Assembly (NCBI RefSeq): GCF_002970915.1
Contig: NZ_CP027190.1
Span: 1,116,001-1,180,000, forward strand
Direction: 5' to 3'
DNA length: 64,000 bases
DNA from: Lactobacillus sp. CBA3605
GTDB taxonomy: Bacteria; Bacillota; Bacilli; Lactobacillales; Lactobacillaceae
A model generated the notes under the pieces. It searched no databases. It saw nothing but the letters and a program-made list of their open reading frames with translations, and had not been told where the DNA came from. How positions within the stretch are numbered: the first letter of the stretch is position 1; every line of letters starts with the position of its first letter. Of the stretch, positions 1 to 8,685 are shown piece after piece. A program made the position numbers and the translations under genes.

Positions 1-728
1 GCCACTGGAATCAGACTGAGCAAGAAAATCATTAATCCTAAACTAATTAGTTGCGGCATCGCCAAGATTGCCATAAAAATCACCGTAATAACTGTATTAA
101 CAATCGCAATTAAGAATTGCGCTTCTAGCACTACCCCAAAACTATTGACGAATTTACGTGCAAAGTAGGCCACATCTTGGAAGAACCAACCAAAAGTACT
201 CGTCAAAAATCGTTGTGAAAATAGCCGCATTTGGTGATCTTCAACCGTGAAGAAAAAGCTTAATACGAATGATAAAAAGAGTGTCACTCCCATGTTACCA
301 ATAGTTGTAATGTACTTAAACACCACCGAAATGCCACTTTTCAATTGTTTCAAAATATCTGAATCCTGAAAATATGACGTAATCCAAGTCAAAACCGTGT
401 TGGTATCGTTCGATGAATTCTGATAGAATCGATAGACTGAGCCAAAAGTTAAAAAGGTTTGCTTAATTAATTGTGGCAAATAAGTCGTCACTGCAAAATA
501 CATCCCTAAAATGACCAGTGCGTAAATCACAATAACAATGACCGGGCTTGGAATTTTAACCCACCGGCGCACAAACCGGACTAGCCGCGTGACCAAAAAC
601 GTGAAGATAAACGTCAGTAAGATAATGCTCATCATACTGGACGCTAGATATAATCCAATAACAATCAAGATTAGTACACTCGTCCGCCGCAACCGGACAT
701 TGTGGACAAACTGTGACCAAAGTTCCAA
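1..728 (-). CDS. AI-2E family transporter, C-terminus beyond window edge
   Basis: The minus-strand frame is open from a TTG start to the window edge, giving about 242 residues of a family that is usually 340-380 long, so the C-terminal third is missing. The start TTG is chosen because AAGGGAG lies about 8 nt upstream and no ATG in frame has a ribosome site. The protein begins LELWSQFVHNVRLRR, then has two close hydrophobic helices, a long amphipathic middle region and further helices near MPQLISLGLMIFLLSLIPVA, a motif-like end typical of PF01594. Family members are membrane exporters (AI-2, Na+/H+ or unknown substrates); the substrate here cannot be told. A second member of the family lies at the other end of the window. 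Confidence 0.85.
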   Translation of the reverse strand, partial: MELWSQFVHNVRLRRTSVLILIVIGLYLASSMMSIILLTFIFTFLVTRLVRFVRRWVKIPSPVIVIVIYALVILGMYFAVTTYLPQLIKQTFLTFGSVYRFYQNSSNDTNTVLTWITSYFQDSDILKQLKSGISVVFKYITTIGNMGVTLFLSFVLSFFFTVEDHQMRLFSQRFLTSTFGWFFQDVAYFARKFVNSFGVVLEAQFLIAIVNTVITVIFMAILAMPQLISLGLMIFLLSLIPV

Positions 729-810
729 AAGACCCACTCCCTTATTATCCTTACCCCCATTCTAACTGAAAAGCAGGTTAATAAACATGCAAAGTCCACC
801 TCAATTATGA

Positions 811-859
811 AAAAAAACAAGCGACTTAGCCCATCAACTGATGGCAAAGTAACTTGTTT
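811..859 (-). terminator. Rho-independent terminator of the ROK gene
   Basis: An imperfect hairpin pairs AACAAGCGACTT with AAGTAACTTGTT, with an inner stem GCCATCA/TGATGGC-like pairing. On the minus strand it is followed by a run of eight T. It lies just after the stop of the ROK regulator. Confidence 0.75.
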
Positions 860-872
860 TCATGATAACTGT

Positions 873-2027
873 TTAAGAGAAATGCATTTTCAAACTTTCC
901 AAACCAAGCGCTTGATGGATAATCTCTGAAGCGCCCCCCAATAAAGCGGCTGATTGAACATTCTTGGTCGCCACGATTGGTACCTGGCGGCTTGGTGATG
1001 ACATCTTAGCCGTTGTCTCCCGGATATCCGTCAACAACTGCGGCAAGATTTCTAGCACACTCGTATTCAATACGACCACATCCGGTGCGAAAGCCGTTGA
1101 AACATTGGCAACCACCTTTGATAAATAGTAAATGAAATCATCAAAGACTTTTGTTACCGCAGGATCATGGTTGACGTAATCATGTTTGACCGTCGTTAAA
1201 TCTAACCGATCCACATGCTTAATGGCCTTTAGCTTCGCCCATAAAAACTTTTCTGACGCACAGTCATTTGCCGATTCTAGGTGGTTTTCCGCATGACGGT
1301 CTTCCATCAAGGCAGTCCCAACTTCGCCAGCTTCACCCTCATGACCTGAGTACAACCGTGAATCAGCAACAATTCCCGCATGAATTTCATCGCGGATGAC
1401 GACCGAAACCACATTATCAAAGATTTCATTGTTATGAAAATCTCGTTCAAAGATTGCCGTCAAGTTCGCTTTCTTTTCCAGCATAACTGGTATACGCAGT
1501 TTGTCGCGTAAATACTTCGCCAAATCAAAGTGTGCGAGACACTTAATTGGCGTCTTTAAAATTTTATTTTCATAAATGATGCCGTCCAAGGCAATTGCGA
1601 CCCCCATCAAACCATGGACAGTACCATAATCATCAACATTTCTTAATTGATCCTCAATCAAATCAATCACGTCGGTTAACGTCATATCAGTGGTCTTAAA
1701 GCTCTGAAAGTGCAAAATTTTACCGTTCAACCGCGAATACATTAATTTCACTGAATCCGGAGATAAATCAATACTAGCGACAAAGCCATAGTTCACGTTC
1801 AGCTCGGCCATCACCGGTTTGCGACCCCCATTTTTAGTACTAGCACCGCAGCCAATTTCCTTGATAAATTGGGCCCGCAGTAATTGATTATAAATGTCAG
1901 AAACCGTCACTTTATTCAAACTTAAGTTGCGTGAAATTTGACTACGACTAATTGGCCCCTCATTAATAACTTGCTGGAGCACTTGTTTTTCATTGGTACT
2001 ACGCATGACATGTTTATTAATAATCAT
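873..2027 (-). CDS. ROK family transcriptional regulator (NagC/XylR type)
   Basis: A 384-residue protein with an N-terminal winged helix-turn-helix (about residues 12-60, ISRSQISRNLSLNKVTVSDI) and a ROK sugar-kinase-like domain after residue 75. The phosphate-binding-like segment MGVAIALDGII and the GHEGEAGEVG motif are present. The usual zinc motif CxCGxxGCxE is not seen: the corresponding stretch reads HLESANDCASEKF, so zinc binding is doubtful. ROK repressors normally sense sugars or sugar phosphates and control carbohydrate genes. The nearest genes are not sugar genes, so its targets are probably elsewhere or only itself. It is monocistronic with its own promoter and terminator. Confidence 0.85.
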   Translation of the reverse strand: MIINKHVMRSTNEKQVLQQVINEGPISRSQISRNLSLNKVTVSDIYNQLLRAQFIKEIGCGASTKNGGRKPVMAELNVNYGFVASIDLSPDSVKLMYSRLNGKILHFQSFKTTDMTLTDVIDLIEDQLRNVDDYGTVHGLMGVAIALDGIIYENKILKTPIKCLAHFDLAKYLRDKLRIPVMLEKKANLTAIFERDFHNNEIFDNVVSVVIRDEIHAGIVADSRLYSGHEGEAGEVGTALMEDRHAENHLESANDCASEKFLWAKLKAIKHVDRLDLTTVKHDYVNHDPAVTKVFDDFIYYLSKVVANVSTAFAPDVVVLNTSVLEILPQLLTDIRETTAKMSSPSRQVPIVATKNVQSAALLGGASEIIHQALGLESLKMHFS

Positions 2028-2147
2028 ACTAAATTTCGGTGCCCGCTATCCGTCTAACTAATACGCTTAATTTGTCAAAATTAACTTGACGCTGCCATGT
2101 ATTTGCTAAATCCGACCGCACACCTTAACCCCCTAATTTGTTAATAT

Positions 2148-2231
2148 TCTATAGCATCAAACTGGAATAGTACACAAAATGGTCATTTTTATACCTATTT
2201 TGACATTAAGACGCGAAAAAAACGTTTCGCG
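2148..2231 (-). promoter_or_regulatory. Promoter of the ROK gene with upstream inverted repeat
   Basis: On the minus strand, TTGTGT (2177-2172) and TATAGA (2153-2148) are separated by 18 nt. About 35 nt further upstream lies CGCGAAA-N6-TTTCGCG (2212-2231), a perfect 7-bp inverted repeat that could be an operator. The remaining bases between 2028 and 2408 show nothing else apart from the terminator at its right end. Confidence 0.5.
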
Positions 2232-2323
2232 CTGATATAAATTTGACCGCCCCCAATAAATCTACGACAACTCAAAGAACGAAAGATATCAGTCCTTACT
2301 CCTATATTTATAACAGTTTTTAT

Positions 2324-2371
2324 AAAAAAATCACCGATTCACACTTAAAATTAAGTGTTTAATCGGCGATT
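2324..2371 (-). terminator. Terminator of the Ser/Thr-rich membrane protein gene
   Basis: ATCACCGATT pairs with AATCGGCGAT (one G-U pair), enclosing CACTTAAAATTAAGTG. Seven A on the plus strand give a T-run on the minus strand. It lies directly after the stop of the gene at 2409-3374. Confidence 0.8.
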
Positions 2372-2408
2372 GTTAAGTAAACTTCCATACTACTATTAGT
2401 TACGGCAA

Positions 2409-3374
2409 TTATTGCTGTAAGTGTTTAGCTGCTTGAACTGGTGACGTGTGTTCAGTGGCTGCTTTTTGTAAAATCGTTTGGATCTGTGCATCACTGAAAT
2501 CGCTCCCAGTCATGCCAGCTTCGGATAGTTCAGCACGCGTTGCTTGAATTTGCGCATCACTATAATTAGACCCACTAGTAGCTGAGGAAGTGCTCGTTGT
2601 CATCTGACTACTGCTCGTTGCGGCCGTGCTGCTTTCAGAAGTGCCAGCGGTACTAGCTTGCGCCCCTGGTGTCGAGCTCATCTGATTACTGCCACTGGCA
2701 CTGGCTGAATCACTCGCCGGCTGACTGCTCTCACTGGTACTATTGGCACTGGTCGTGGCACTTTGAGTCGAATCATTGATTACCGGTGTCGAACCGGTTA
2801 GGGCCTTCAAAGCGGCATTATTTTCTTTCCGTAATGCTTTGGCTTTTTTATAAATATCTTGATAATAGTGTTGACTAAAACGTTTGCTCTGGAATAGGAC
2901 CGTTAAGACGCCATTGGAATCCGTAAAGTCATTGGTTTGATTCAACTTGGCAGCTTGGCGATACTTCGCCTGATAGGCGGTGCGGTGACTTAACACCGTT
3001 TTGATTAAGGTCAACTTAGTCGTGGCACGTGTTACTAAAACTGACGAACCATGCTGAGTTTGCTTAACCGTTGTAAAATCGCGCTTAGCTGTTGTAAATT
3101 GGCGCCCCTTTAATGCTTTTTGCCCTGACACATAGGTCTGAGTCTGTGACAAATACCGTTCGGCTACGGTATCACTGCCCTTGGTTCGACTTGCTTTAGT
3201 AAAGTAAGTTGTCGCTTTGGTATATTGCTGATCCTTGATAGCTTGTTTCCCCGTCTTCATTTCCGACGCATAGGACCGTTCCTGTAGCTGGTGACGCGAG
3301 TACGTATAGCCACCCACACCTAAGGCCACTACGACGATAACAATCATCCACACCCATTTTTTCACAAGTGACAC
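2409..3374 (-). CDS. Membrane-anchored Ser/Thr-rich extracellular protein
   Basis: Function not recognised. The 321-residue protein starts with one transmembrane helix (residues 8-26, WVWMIVIVVVALGVGGY) and no lipobox or cleavage site, so it is probably an N-terminally anchored extracellular protein. Residues 30-190 are rich in Lys, Thr and Gln and read like weak TPR-type helical repeats (YTKATTYFTKASRTKG, FTTAKRDFTTVKQ). Residues 190-270 are a low-complexity Ser/Thr/Ala linker. The C-terminus carries two copies of a short helical unit, YSDAQIQATRAEL and FSDAQIQTILQKA. It is divergent from cfa, with 125 bp between the two starts. Confidence 0.6.
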   Translation of the reverse strand: MSLVKKWVWMIVIVVVALGVGGYTYSRHQLQERSYASEMKTGKQAIKDQQYTKATTYFTKASRTKGSDTVAERYLSQTQTYVSGQKALKGRQFTTAKRDFTTVKQTQHGSSVLVTRATTKLTLIKTVLSHRTAYQAKYRQAAKLNQTNDFTDSNGVLTVLFQSKRFSQHYYQDIYKKAKALRKENNAALKALTGSTPVINDSTQSATTSANSTSESSQPASDSASASGSNQMSSTPGAQASTAGTSESSTAATSSSQMTTSTSSATSGSNYSDAQIQATRAELSEAGMTGSDFSDAQIQTILQKAATEHTSPVQAAKHLQQ

Positions 3375-3432
3375 CCCATTTCTTGATGCTTAATTATACC
3401 ATGTTTACTCAAATTACCGAGAGGCATTGTGC

Positions 3433-3461
3433 TTACAAAACAGTTTTCATAGGCGTATAAT
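3433..3461 (+). promoter_or_regulatory. Promoter of cfa
   Basis: TTACAA and a perfect TATAAT are separated by 17 nt, about 40 nt before the cfa start. The ribosome site GAAAGGA follows at about 3481-3487. Confidence 0.7.
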
Positions 3462-3499
3462 AGCTATTGTATTTTTATTGAGAAAGGATCCTTATTGTA

Positions 3500-4690
3500 A
3501 TGCTAGAAAAGACTTTTTATCACACCTTTTTAAGCCGCTCATTCAATATACCTGTTCAGGTTAATTATTGGGACGGTAGTACTGAAACTTATGGTGATGG
3601 CACACCCGAAGTAACAGTGACCTTTAAAGAAGCGATCCCCGTACGGGAAATCACGAAGAATGCTTCAATTGCCTTAGGCGAAGCCTACATGGATGGTCGC
3701 ATTGAAATTGATGGCAGTATTCAAAAGCTGATTGAATCCGCTTATGAATCCGCTGAAAGTTTCTTCAACGACTCGAAGCTCAAACGCTTTATGCCTAAGC
3801 AATCGCATTCCGAGAAAAAAAGCCAACAAGATATCCAAAGTCATTACGATGTCGGTAATGACTTCTACGAAATGTGGTTAGACCCTACGTTGACATATTC
3901 TTGTGCCTATTTCCAAAACGCTGATGACAGCTTGGAAACTGCGCAAATCAACAAGGTCCATCACATTATCCAAAAGCTCAACCCTGAACCTGGTAAGACC
4001 CTATTAGATATCGGTTGTGGTTGGGGAACCTTAATGCTAACGGCTGCTAAAGAATACAACTTAAAAGTCGTCGGTATTACCCTTTCTCAAGAACAATATA
4101 ACCTCGTTGCCAAGCGCATCGAAGACGAAGGTTTGAGTGACGTTGCTGAAGTCCGGTTGGAAGATTACCGTGAACTAGGCGACGAACAATATGATTACAT
4201 TACCAGTGTCGGCATGTTTGAACACGTTGGTAAGGATAACTTAGCGATGTATTTTGAACGCGTTAATCATTACCTTAAAGCTGATGGCGTTGCTTTATTG
4301 CACGGTATCACTCGGCAACAAGGTGGTGCAACTAACGGATGGTTAGATAAGTACATCTTCCCCGGTGGCTATGTGCCTGGGATGACTGAAAACTTACAAC
4401 ACATCGTTGATAACGGCTTACAAGTTGATGATGTTGAAACCTTACGTCGCCATTACCAACGGACGACTGAACTATGGGATGAAAACTTCAATGCTAAGCG
4501 GGCCGCAATTGATGAAAAAATGGGCGTCCGGTTCTCACGGATGTGGGATTTATATCTCCAAGCCTGTGCCGCTTCATTCCAGTCTGGTAACATTGACGTC
4601 ATGCAATACCTTGTCTCAAAAGGACCTTCTTCACAGAATCTCCCAATGACGCGGGAATACATGTACGAAGATAATACTGTTAAAGCTTAA
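3500..4690 (+). CDS. cfa: Cyclopropane-fatty-acyl-phospholipid synthase
   Basis: A 396-residue SAM-dependent enzyme that adds a methylene bridge to unsaturated acyl chains of membrane phospholipids, producing cyclopropane (lactobacillic-type) fatty acids. Residues 1-100 form the N-terminal lipid-binding part. The SAM motif [12 protein letters not shown] is at about 168-179, preceded by [20 protein letters not shown], which is diagnostic of the family. A catalytic-region GMFEHVG follows. Length agrees with Gram-positive Cfa (about 390). It stands alone with its own promoter and terminator. In lactobacilli such enzymes act in acid and membrane stress; that role is family knowledge and not visible here. 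Confidence 0.95.
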   Translation: MLEKTFYHTFLSRSFNIPVQVNYWDGSTETYGDGTPEVTVTFKEAIPVREITKNASIALGEAYMDGRIEIDGSIQKLIESAYESAESFFNDSKLKRFMPKQSHSEKKSQQDIQSHYDVGNDFYEMWLDPTLTYSCAYFQNADDSLETAQINKVHHIIQKLNPEPGKTLLDIGCGWGTLMLTAAKEYNLKVVGITLSQEQYNLVAKRIEDEGLSDVAEVRLEDYRELGDEQYDYITSVGMFEHVGKDNLAMYFERVNHYLKADGVALLHGITRQQGGATNGWLDKYIFPGGYVPGMTENLQHIVDNGLQVDDVETLRRHYQRTTELWDENFNAKRAAIDEKMGVRFSRMWDLYLQACAASFQSGNIDVMQYLVSKGPSSQNLPMTREYMYEDNTVKA

Positions 4691-4735
4691 TTAAAACGAC
4701 GCTTTGGCAACCAGTGTTGATGAAGATATATTTGA

Positions 4736-4768
4736 GAATCCAGTTCATTTACGAATTGGATTCTTTTT
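4736..4768 (+). terminator. Terminator of cfa
   Basis: GAATCCAGTTC pairs with GAATTGGATTC around an ATTTAC loop and runs into six T. It follows the cfa stop by about 45 nt. Confidence 0.85.
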
Positions 4769-5851
4769 TGATGGATAAATTCACAATTAAGCTGTGATTT
4801 CTTTCGATTATTTGGGCTATGTCGGGTCTCATCTGATCACCAAATAACAATTGAACAGGACTTTATAAATGACACTTTCTGTATATAAGCTTAAACAAAA
4901 TCATAGCAAATAATAGCACCATCCCAATTATTAGTAGATAAGCATATATATTAATTGATTTAATCAGAAGAGCACCAATTGATGAATTAAAAAAAGTTAC
5001 GCTACCAACAGCTACATTCTGTAAAGCCACATAATTCATTATAAGTTGCTTACTAGTCTCTTGATACCAAAATAATGTAAAGAGCTGTAGCCATATATAA
5101 ACGACTCTTCCAATAGCCATTACAAGAATAAATAGTATTACATTATGAAATACAGCTACTGAAAACATGAGTACCGCAACTAATAAAGACATATAGGCTA
5201 TTAGAGAACCGTTATCATCTTTCTCCGCAATATTATCAAATTGTTTAGAGGTTACACTGGCCAACAACTCAGCCAAAGTCATTATAAAAACAAACAATGC
5301 ATAGCCGATGCTTAGCGTGCCACTATTCAAATTAATATATGAAATTGAATAAGAATCTGAGAAACCAACCATCAAGCTCATCATTGCCAGTAAAAAAATA
5401 AGGCATGTTGTTTTATTGCATTTAATTTTTCTTCTCTGACTATTAGACTGTTCAGTCTCTTGTTTCTGAAAACTCACTATCGTTTTCACCGGTAAAATGA
5501 GTAAACCTGAGATGAGCGTAAAAACGGCGTCTATTAATAGAATCTCTTTATTTGTCATACATTTTATTAATAAAATGTATGCTGGTATGACAAGCAACCG
5601 GGCTATTGTTGAAAATGTATTAGCATCTTTATTGAACGTTTTTAGTTCTTCGTTGCCGTTAATAATATGGACCACTATATTTTGAAAATTTAGATTACTA
5701 CAGATTGCTAATACTTGCTCAAAAAAAACAAGTCCTAACAGTGTCGTTGGATTATTGTCTAAAAACATTAATATCAGCAAGATAAATCTAAAAAATTCAG
5801 TCAGCATTATCAATCTCTTTGCTCCTGTGTCAATAAATGGCACATCTTTTT

Positions 5852-6619
5852 CTAAACACTCGTTCTAATTCTGTCGGAATTAAACCAACTGATGTAATTT
5901 GAGGTTCGGATTACCAAGTCCTCAAAATTGGAAAAAGTTGTTTGAAAGGCAAACTCTCTCTTCAACAATGAGTGAAAAGCTTCAATTGGCCCATTATCAT
6001 AAGGATAACCTTGTTTTGAGTATGAGTGGCTAATCTGATGCCGTTCAAGTAAAGTTTCAACTTCGTTGCTGGTGTACTGTGAACCCATGTCAGAGTGAAA
6101 ATATTGTGGCTTTTGATGACATTCAAGCGCCTGATTAATCGTTTCTACAACTAACGTCGCCTCCATCTGACGACCAATCTTGAAAGCAAGAACTTGATGA
6201 ACCTTTGGTTCGTAAATAGAACTGAGATAAACCCAGGTTCCTGGACGTAATTCCAAATAAGTAATGTCAGCACGCCATATCCTTGCATTGGGCTGGTGCT
6301 TGATTAAATTGGGGCGTTGCGAATGATCCACATGAGTGCCAGGTTTTTTAAATCGCCGATTCATTAAAGAGTGAATCTCCATTTCCCTCATTAATCGTAA
6401 AATTCGTTTTGACCCAACACAGATGCCTGACTTGCGAAGCACCATCGTTATTCGTGGATAACCATAGGCACGATAATTATTTTCCCAAATCAATTTAATT
6501 TTTTCTTTGAGCTGATTATCAACACGTTCGTGTTGACTAGGTTGATATCTTTTCCAATGGTAATAGGTGCTGCGCGGTAATTTCAGTGCCGAAAGAATAA
6601 TTGATAAGCGGTGTCGCAA
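5852..6619 (-). CDS. IS3-family transposase OrfB (DDE integrase domain)
   Basis: Catalytic part of the transposase. The HTH_21-like region (residues 35-90) precedes the rve integrase core, where the DDE residues are visible in RADITYLELR, HSDMGSQYTS and DNGPIEAFHSLLKRE. The listed start is a TTG, but the frame is open further upstream into orfA. The natural product is more likely an OrfAB fusion made by -1 slippage at T TTA AAA (6694-6688) inside orfA, since the downstream frame has no stop from there into orfB. The stop lies about 30 bp from the left inverted repeat. Confidence 0.92.
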   Translation of the reverse strand: MRHRLSIILSALKLPRSTYYHWKRYQPSQHERVDNQLKEKIKLIWENNYRAYGYPRITMVLRKSGICVGSKRILRLMREMEIHSLMNRRFKKPGTHVDHSQRPNLIKHQPNARIWRADITYLELRPGTWVYLSSIYEPKVHQVLAFKIGRQMEATLVVETINQALECHQKPQYFHSDMGSQYTSNEVETLLERHQISHSYSKQGYPYDNGPIEAFHSLLKREFAFQTTFSNFEDLVIRTSNYISWFNSDRIRTSV

Positions 6620-6657
6620 TAACTGATCTTCTATGAAGACAAGGCAATTAATTCGTC

Positions 6658-6921
6658 CTAATGCTTTCCCAGTAACACCGCCGCAGCTTTTAAAATTTCA
6701 AGTTCCTCCTTTAATCGCTGATTTTCCTTTTGAAGTTGTTTGAATTCTTTGGACGTTACTTCAGTACCGTCTTCTAGCTCAACTGATTTAGCGTCTTTAA
6801 CCCAGTTATGAATTGCGGCTGGAGAAACACCGTATTCCTCGGAAAGCGAGCGAATAGATCTTTTCTCTTCACGATGCATCTTCACAATGCTGGCTTTAAA
6901 ATCATCTTGATATCGTTTCAT
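6658..6921 (-). CDS. IS3-family transposase OrfA (HTH DNA-binding protein)
   Basis: An 87-residue protein with a helix-turn-helix at about residues 20-45 (SIRSLSEEYGVSPAAIHNWV) and a leucine-zipper-like tail (FKQLQKENQRLKEELEILK) used for multimerisation in this family. The ATG at 6921 has an AGGAGCATTCC-like ribosome site just upstream. The codons TTA AAA near its end, preceded by T, form the X XXY YYZ slip heptamer expected for OrfAB production. Confidence 0.92.
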   Translation of the reverse strand: MKRYQDDFKASIVKMHREEKRSIRSLSEEYGVSPAAIHNWVKDAKSVELEDGTEVTSKEFKQLQKENQRLKEELEILKAAAVLLGKH

Positions 6922-7287
6922 TGGAATGCTCCTATCTTGTTTTATTAATTATGGCACAACTGTTCAGAAATTTATGTACCAAATACTAGGATAGGAGCAC
7001 TTTGAGTTGAATTTTGAAGATAATACCGCAATCAAGTTGCTAAAAATCAATCCTGGTAAGGTATACGAGGCTGCAAGCAAGCCCAAATATATCGGATTAT
7101 GCGATACAGAAAAGACAATAATAACGATAACAAAATAATAAAACCAATCGCCAGTTTCATTGAATACTCGACTAGTTAACAATAAATTTTTATTACTCAT
7201 AATATTTTCCTTCTAAATATATCAAATCTATATCTTTTAAAGACTTCTAAATAAAGTATGACTCGTATTATTAGCAATGCCGGTGTT

Positions 7288-7317
7288 TTTATAGAAAGCG
7301 CTTTCTTTTTATGGCAA
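7288..7317 (-). promoter_or_regulatory. Promoter of the interrupted MFS gene with a cre-like palindrome in the spacer
   Basis: On the minus strand TTGCCA (7317-7312) and TATAAA (7293-7288) are 18 nt apart. The spacer contains AGAAAGCGCTTTCT, a perfect 14-bp palindrome that matches 12 of 14 positions of the usual catabolite-responsive element and differs only at the outermost bases. A CcpA-type repressor bound there would block the promoter. Between 7201 and 7525 nothing else is coding; a short dyad AGTAT-N2-ATACT lies near 7346-7357. Confidence 0.5.
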
Positions 7318-7525
7318 TAAAAGGCACATGCTCTAAGATAGTAGTATGTATACTTGAGCTAGTTTCAATTGATACGAACTGCTTGTTACGATGAATTAAC
7401 CCGTCATTTCGCCTGCTAATTTAAAGTTATCGCAAAACTATGCTTAATTCAAGGGCTATAGTCAAGCCATACTTACTAAAATGGTGTCGCCGGATTTCTC
7501 CATCAACACCAAATATCATAGCCTC

Positions 7526-8242
7526 TTAAAAACAAAGATAATATAAGCCGCTCAATCCGATCAACGTGTAAATACCGCGCCGAACCACCGGCATTGCTAA
7601 TTTGTGAAGAATTTGTGTGGCAATTGCCGTCCCAACAATGGCCCCGGTCATCCCAATTAGCACTAACGGTAAAACTTTCACCGTTAAAATACCACTCGCT
7701 ACACGCACGCTTGTAATATAAATAATATCAATCAAAAAAAAGGTTTGGAGATTTCCAATATAAGTCGCAGTTGTTTTTGAAATTGATAAAAAGTATAGCG
7801 CCATTAACGGACCACCGATTCCAAAAAGCCCATTGAAGAAACCCGACACCATCATAAACATCCCCGCCACAAACCAAGGATAAGGACGTGTACCGGCTTG
7901 CTTGGTGACTGTAAAGTACACGGCTAGCCCGACCAATAAACCGCCTAACAGTCGCCGTAATAGCTGCACATCTAAAACTTGGCCTAAGTGAACTGACCAA
8001 GCCGCAACACTTGCGTAGACTAAAAAGGGAATAATCACTCGTTTTAACTGAACTTGGCGATGATATCGAATGACCAATGTAATCACACTAGCAGCCATAA
8101 TTAGTCCCGCTACTCCCGCACTTTGATCCATTGGCAATAACATTGGCAAAAAAATCATCATCATAATTGCTGCTCCAAATCCAGTTAACCCTTGCACCAA
8201 CCCCGCTAAGAGTCCCGGCAAAAACACTAATAACCAGGTCAT
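7526..8242 (-). CDS. TauE/SafE family sulfite/organosulfonate-type permease
   Basis: A 238-residue integral membrane protein with about eight hydrophobic helices. The family hallmark GLVQGLTGFGAAIMM lies near residues 15-29 and its inverted-repeat counterpart GFFNGLFGIGGPLMALY at about 132-148. The ATG has AGGAGCTTAAGTC upstream. Members export or import small anions such as sulfite, sulfoacetate or are of unknown use; the substrate is not shown by context. It is about 70 nt from azlD and separated from it by a terminator, so it is probably its own unit. Confidence 0.85.
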   Translation of the reverse strand: MTWLLVFLPGLLAGLVQGLTGFGAAIMMMIFLPMLLPMDQSAGVAGLIMAASVITLVIRYHRQVQLKRVIIPFLVYASVAAWSVHLGQVLDVQLLRRLLGGLLVGLAVYFTVTKQAGTRPYPWFVAGMFMMVSGFFNGLFGIGGPLMALYFLSISKTTATYIGNLQTFFLIDIIYITSVRVASGILTVKVLPLVLIGMTGAIVGTAIATQILHKLAMPVVRRGIYTLIGLSGLYYLCF

Positions 8243-8271
8243 GACTTAAGCTCCTTTCAATTCAGCCACAT

Positions 8272-8297
8272 AAAAAAAAGAACCGGTCGCCCAGTTC
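8272..8297 (-). terminator. Terminator after azlCD
   Basis: GAACCGG pairs with CCAGTTC around TCGC and is followed on the minus strand by eight T. It lies 20-45 nt past the azlD stop. Confidence 0.8.
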
Positions 8298-8315
8298 CGC
8301 AGTACAGTAACGCTG

Positions 8316-8666
8316 TTAAATGTGCAATACTAGCACAAAAATCATCACCGAAATTAACCCAATCACTACCGATAAGGTCATTGAACGGGTTCGGTAAGCA
8401 ATCAAACCAACGATAATCGCGGAAATAATCATCCCGAGATTTCCGGTAGTAATCACTTGATAACGGCTATCAATAAAGACACTTTTAACGACCAGTGCCG
8501 TAAATAAGGAAACCGGCACAAATCGCATCCATTCATTAAACCATTCCGGAATTTTACGTTTAGTAAAGAAAAACAACGGAAAGAACCGTGGAATAAACGC
8601 CACGACGGCACAAAAGATGACCAACCATAAGTGGTCGATACTACTCATTGAACTGACTGATTGCAT
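8316..8666 (-). CDS. azlD: Branched-chain amino acid exporter, small subunit AzlD
   Basis: A 116-residue protein with four hydrophobic helices and the AzlD signature region FIPRFFPLFFFTKRKIP near residues 24-40. AzlD is the small partner of AzlC in a two-component exporter of branched-chain amino acids (LIV-E family). The ATG at 8666 has AGAGG 7 nt upstream. It follows azlC after 19 bp, so the two are co-transcribed. Length matches the family. Confidence 0.88.
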   Translation of the reverse strand: MQSVSSMSSIDHLWLVIFCAVVAFIPRFFPLFFFTKRKIPEWFNEWMRFVPVSLFTALVVKSVFIDSRYQVITTGNLGMIISAIIVGLIAYRTRSMTLSVVIGLISVMIFVLVLHI

Positions 8667-8685
8667 AACTAAACCTCTCTAAGCC

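Larger units (their letters stand above)
5820..6999 (-). mobile_element. IS3-family insertion sequence, 1180 bp, complete
   Basis: The ends are imperfect inverted repeats that begin TGCTCCT and continue with matching positions up to GGYACAT. The left end starts at T5820 and the right end finishes at A6999. The flanking bases are CTT on both sides (5817-5819 and 7000-7002), a 3-bp target duplication as expected for IS3-family elements. Inside are orfA (helix-turn-helix) and orfB (DDE integrase) in overlapping-frame arrangement on the minus strand. The element looks intact and may be active. No other copy is present in the window. Confidence 0.92.
4863..7200 (-). pseudogene. MFS exporter gene interrupted by an IS3-family element
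   Basis: Two fragments of one gene flank the insertion sequence: the N-terminal part (7200 to 7000, 67 codons, MSNKNLLLTSRVFNETGDW) and the C-terminal part (5816 to 4863, 317 codons plus stop). Removing the element and one copy of the 3-bp target duplication joins them in frame as ...KFNS-K-RLIMLTEFFRF..., a 384-residue protein with about ten to twelve hydrophobic helices. It resembles DHA3-like MFS drug or macrolide exporters. Codon use and base composition are clearly more AT-rich than in the neighbours, which suggests transfer from another source. No other inactivating change is seen in either half, so the disruption looks recent. The exact substrate is unknown. Confidence 0.85.

Noticed and set aside
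4407..4662. Frames inside cfa on both strands
   Set aside because: Shadows of a strongly conserved gene, no ribosome site and no family resemblance. The same holds for the many short antisense frames in guaB, purB, ychF, kup and others.
4808..4847. Perfect inverted repeat TTATTTGG/CCAAATAA downstream of the MFS pseudogene
   Set aside because: The 24-bp loop and lack of a T-run make it a poor terminator, and it is not at the edge of any recognised element. Possibly a remnant, but nothing supports a function.
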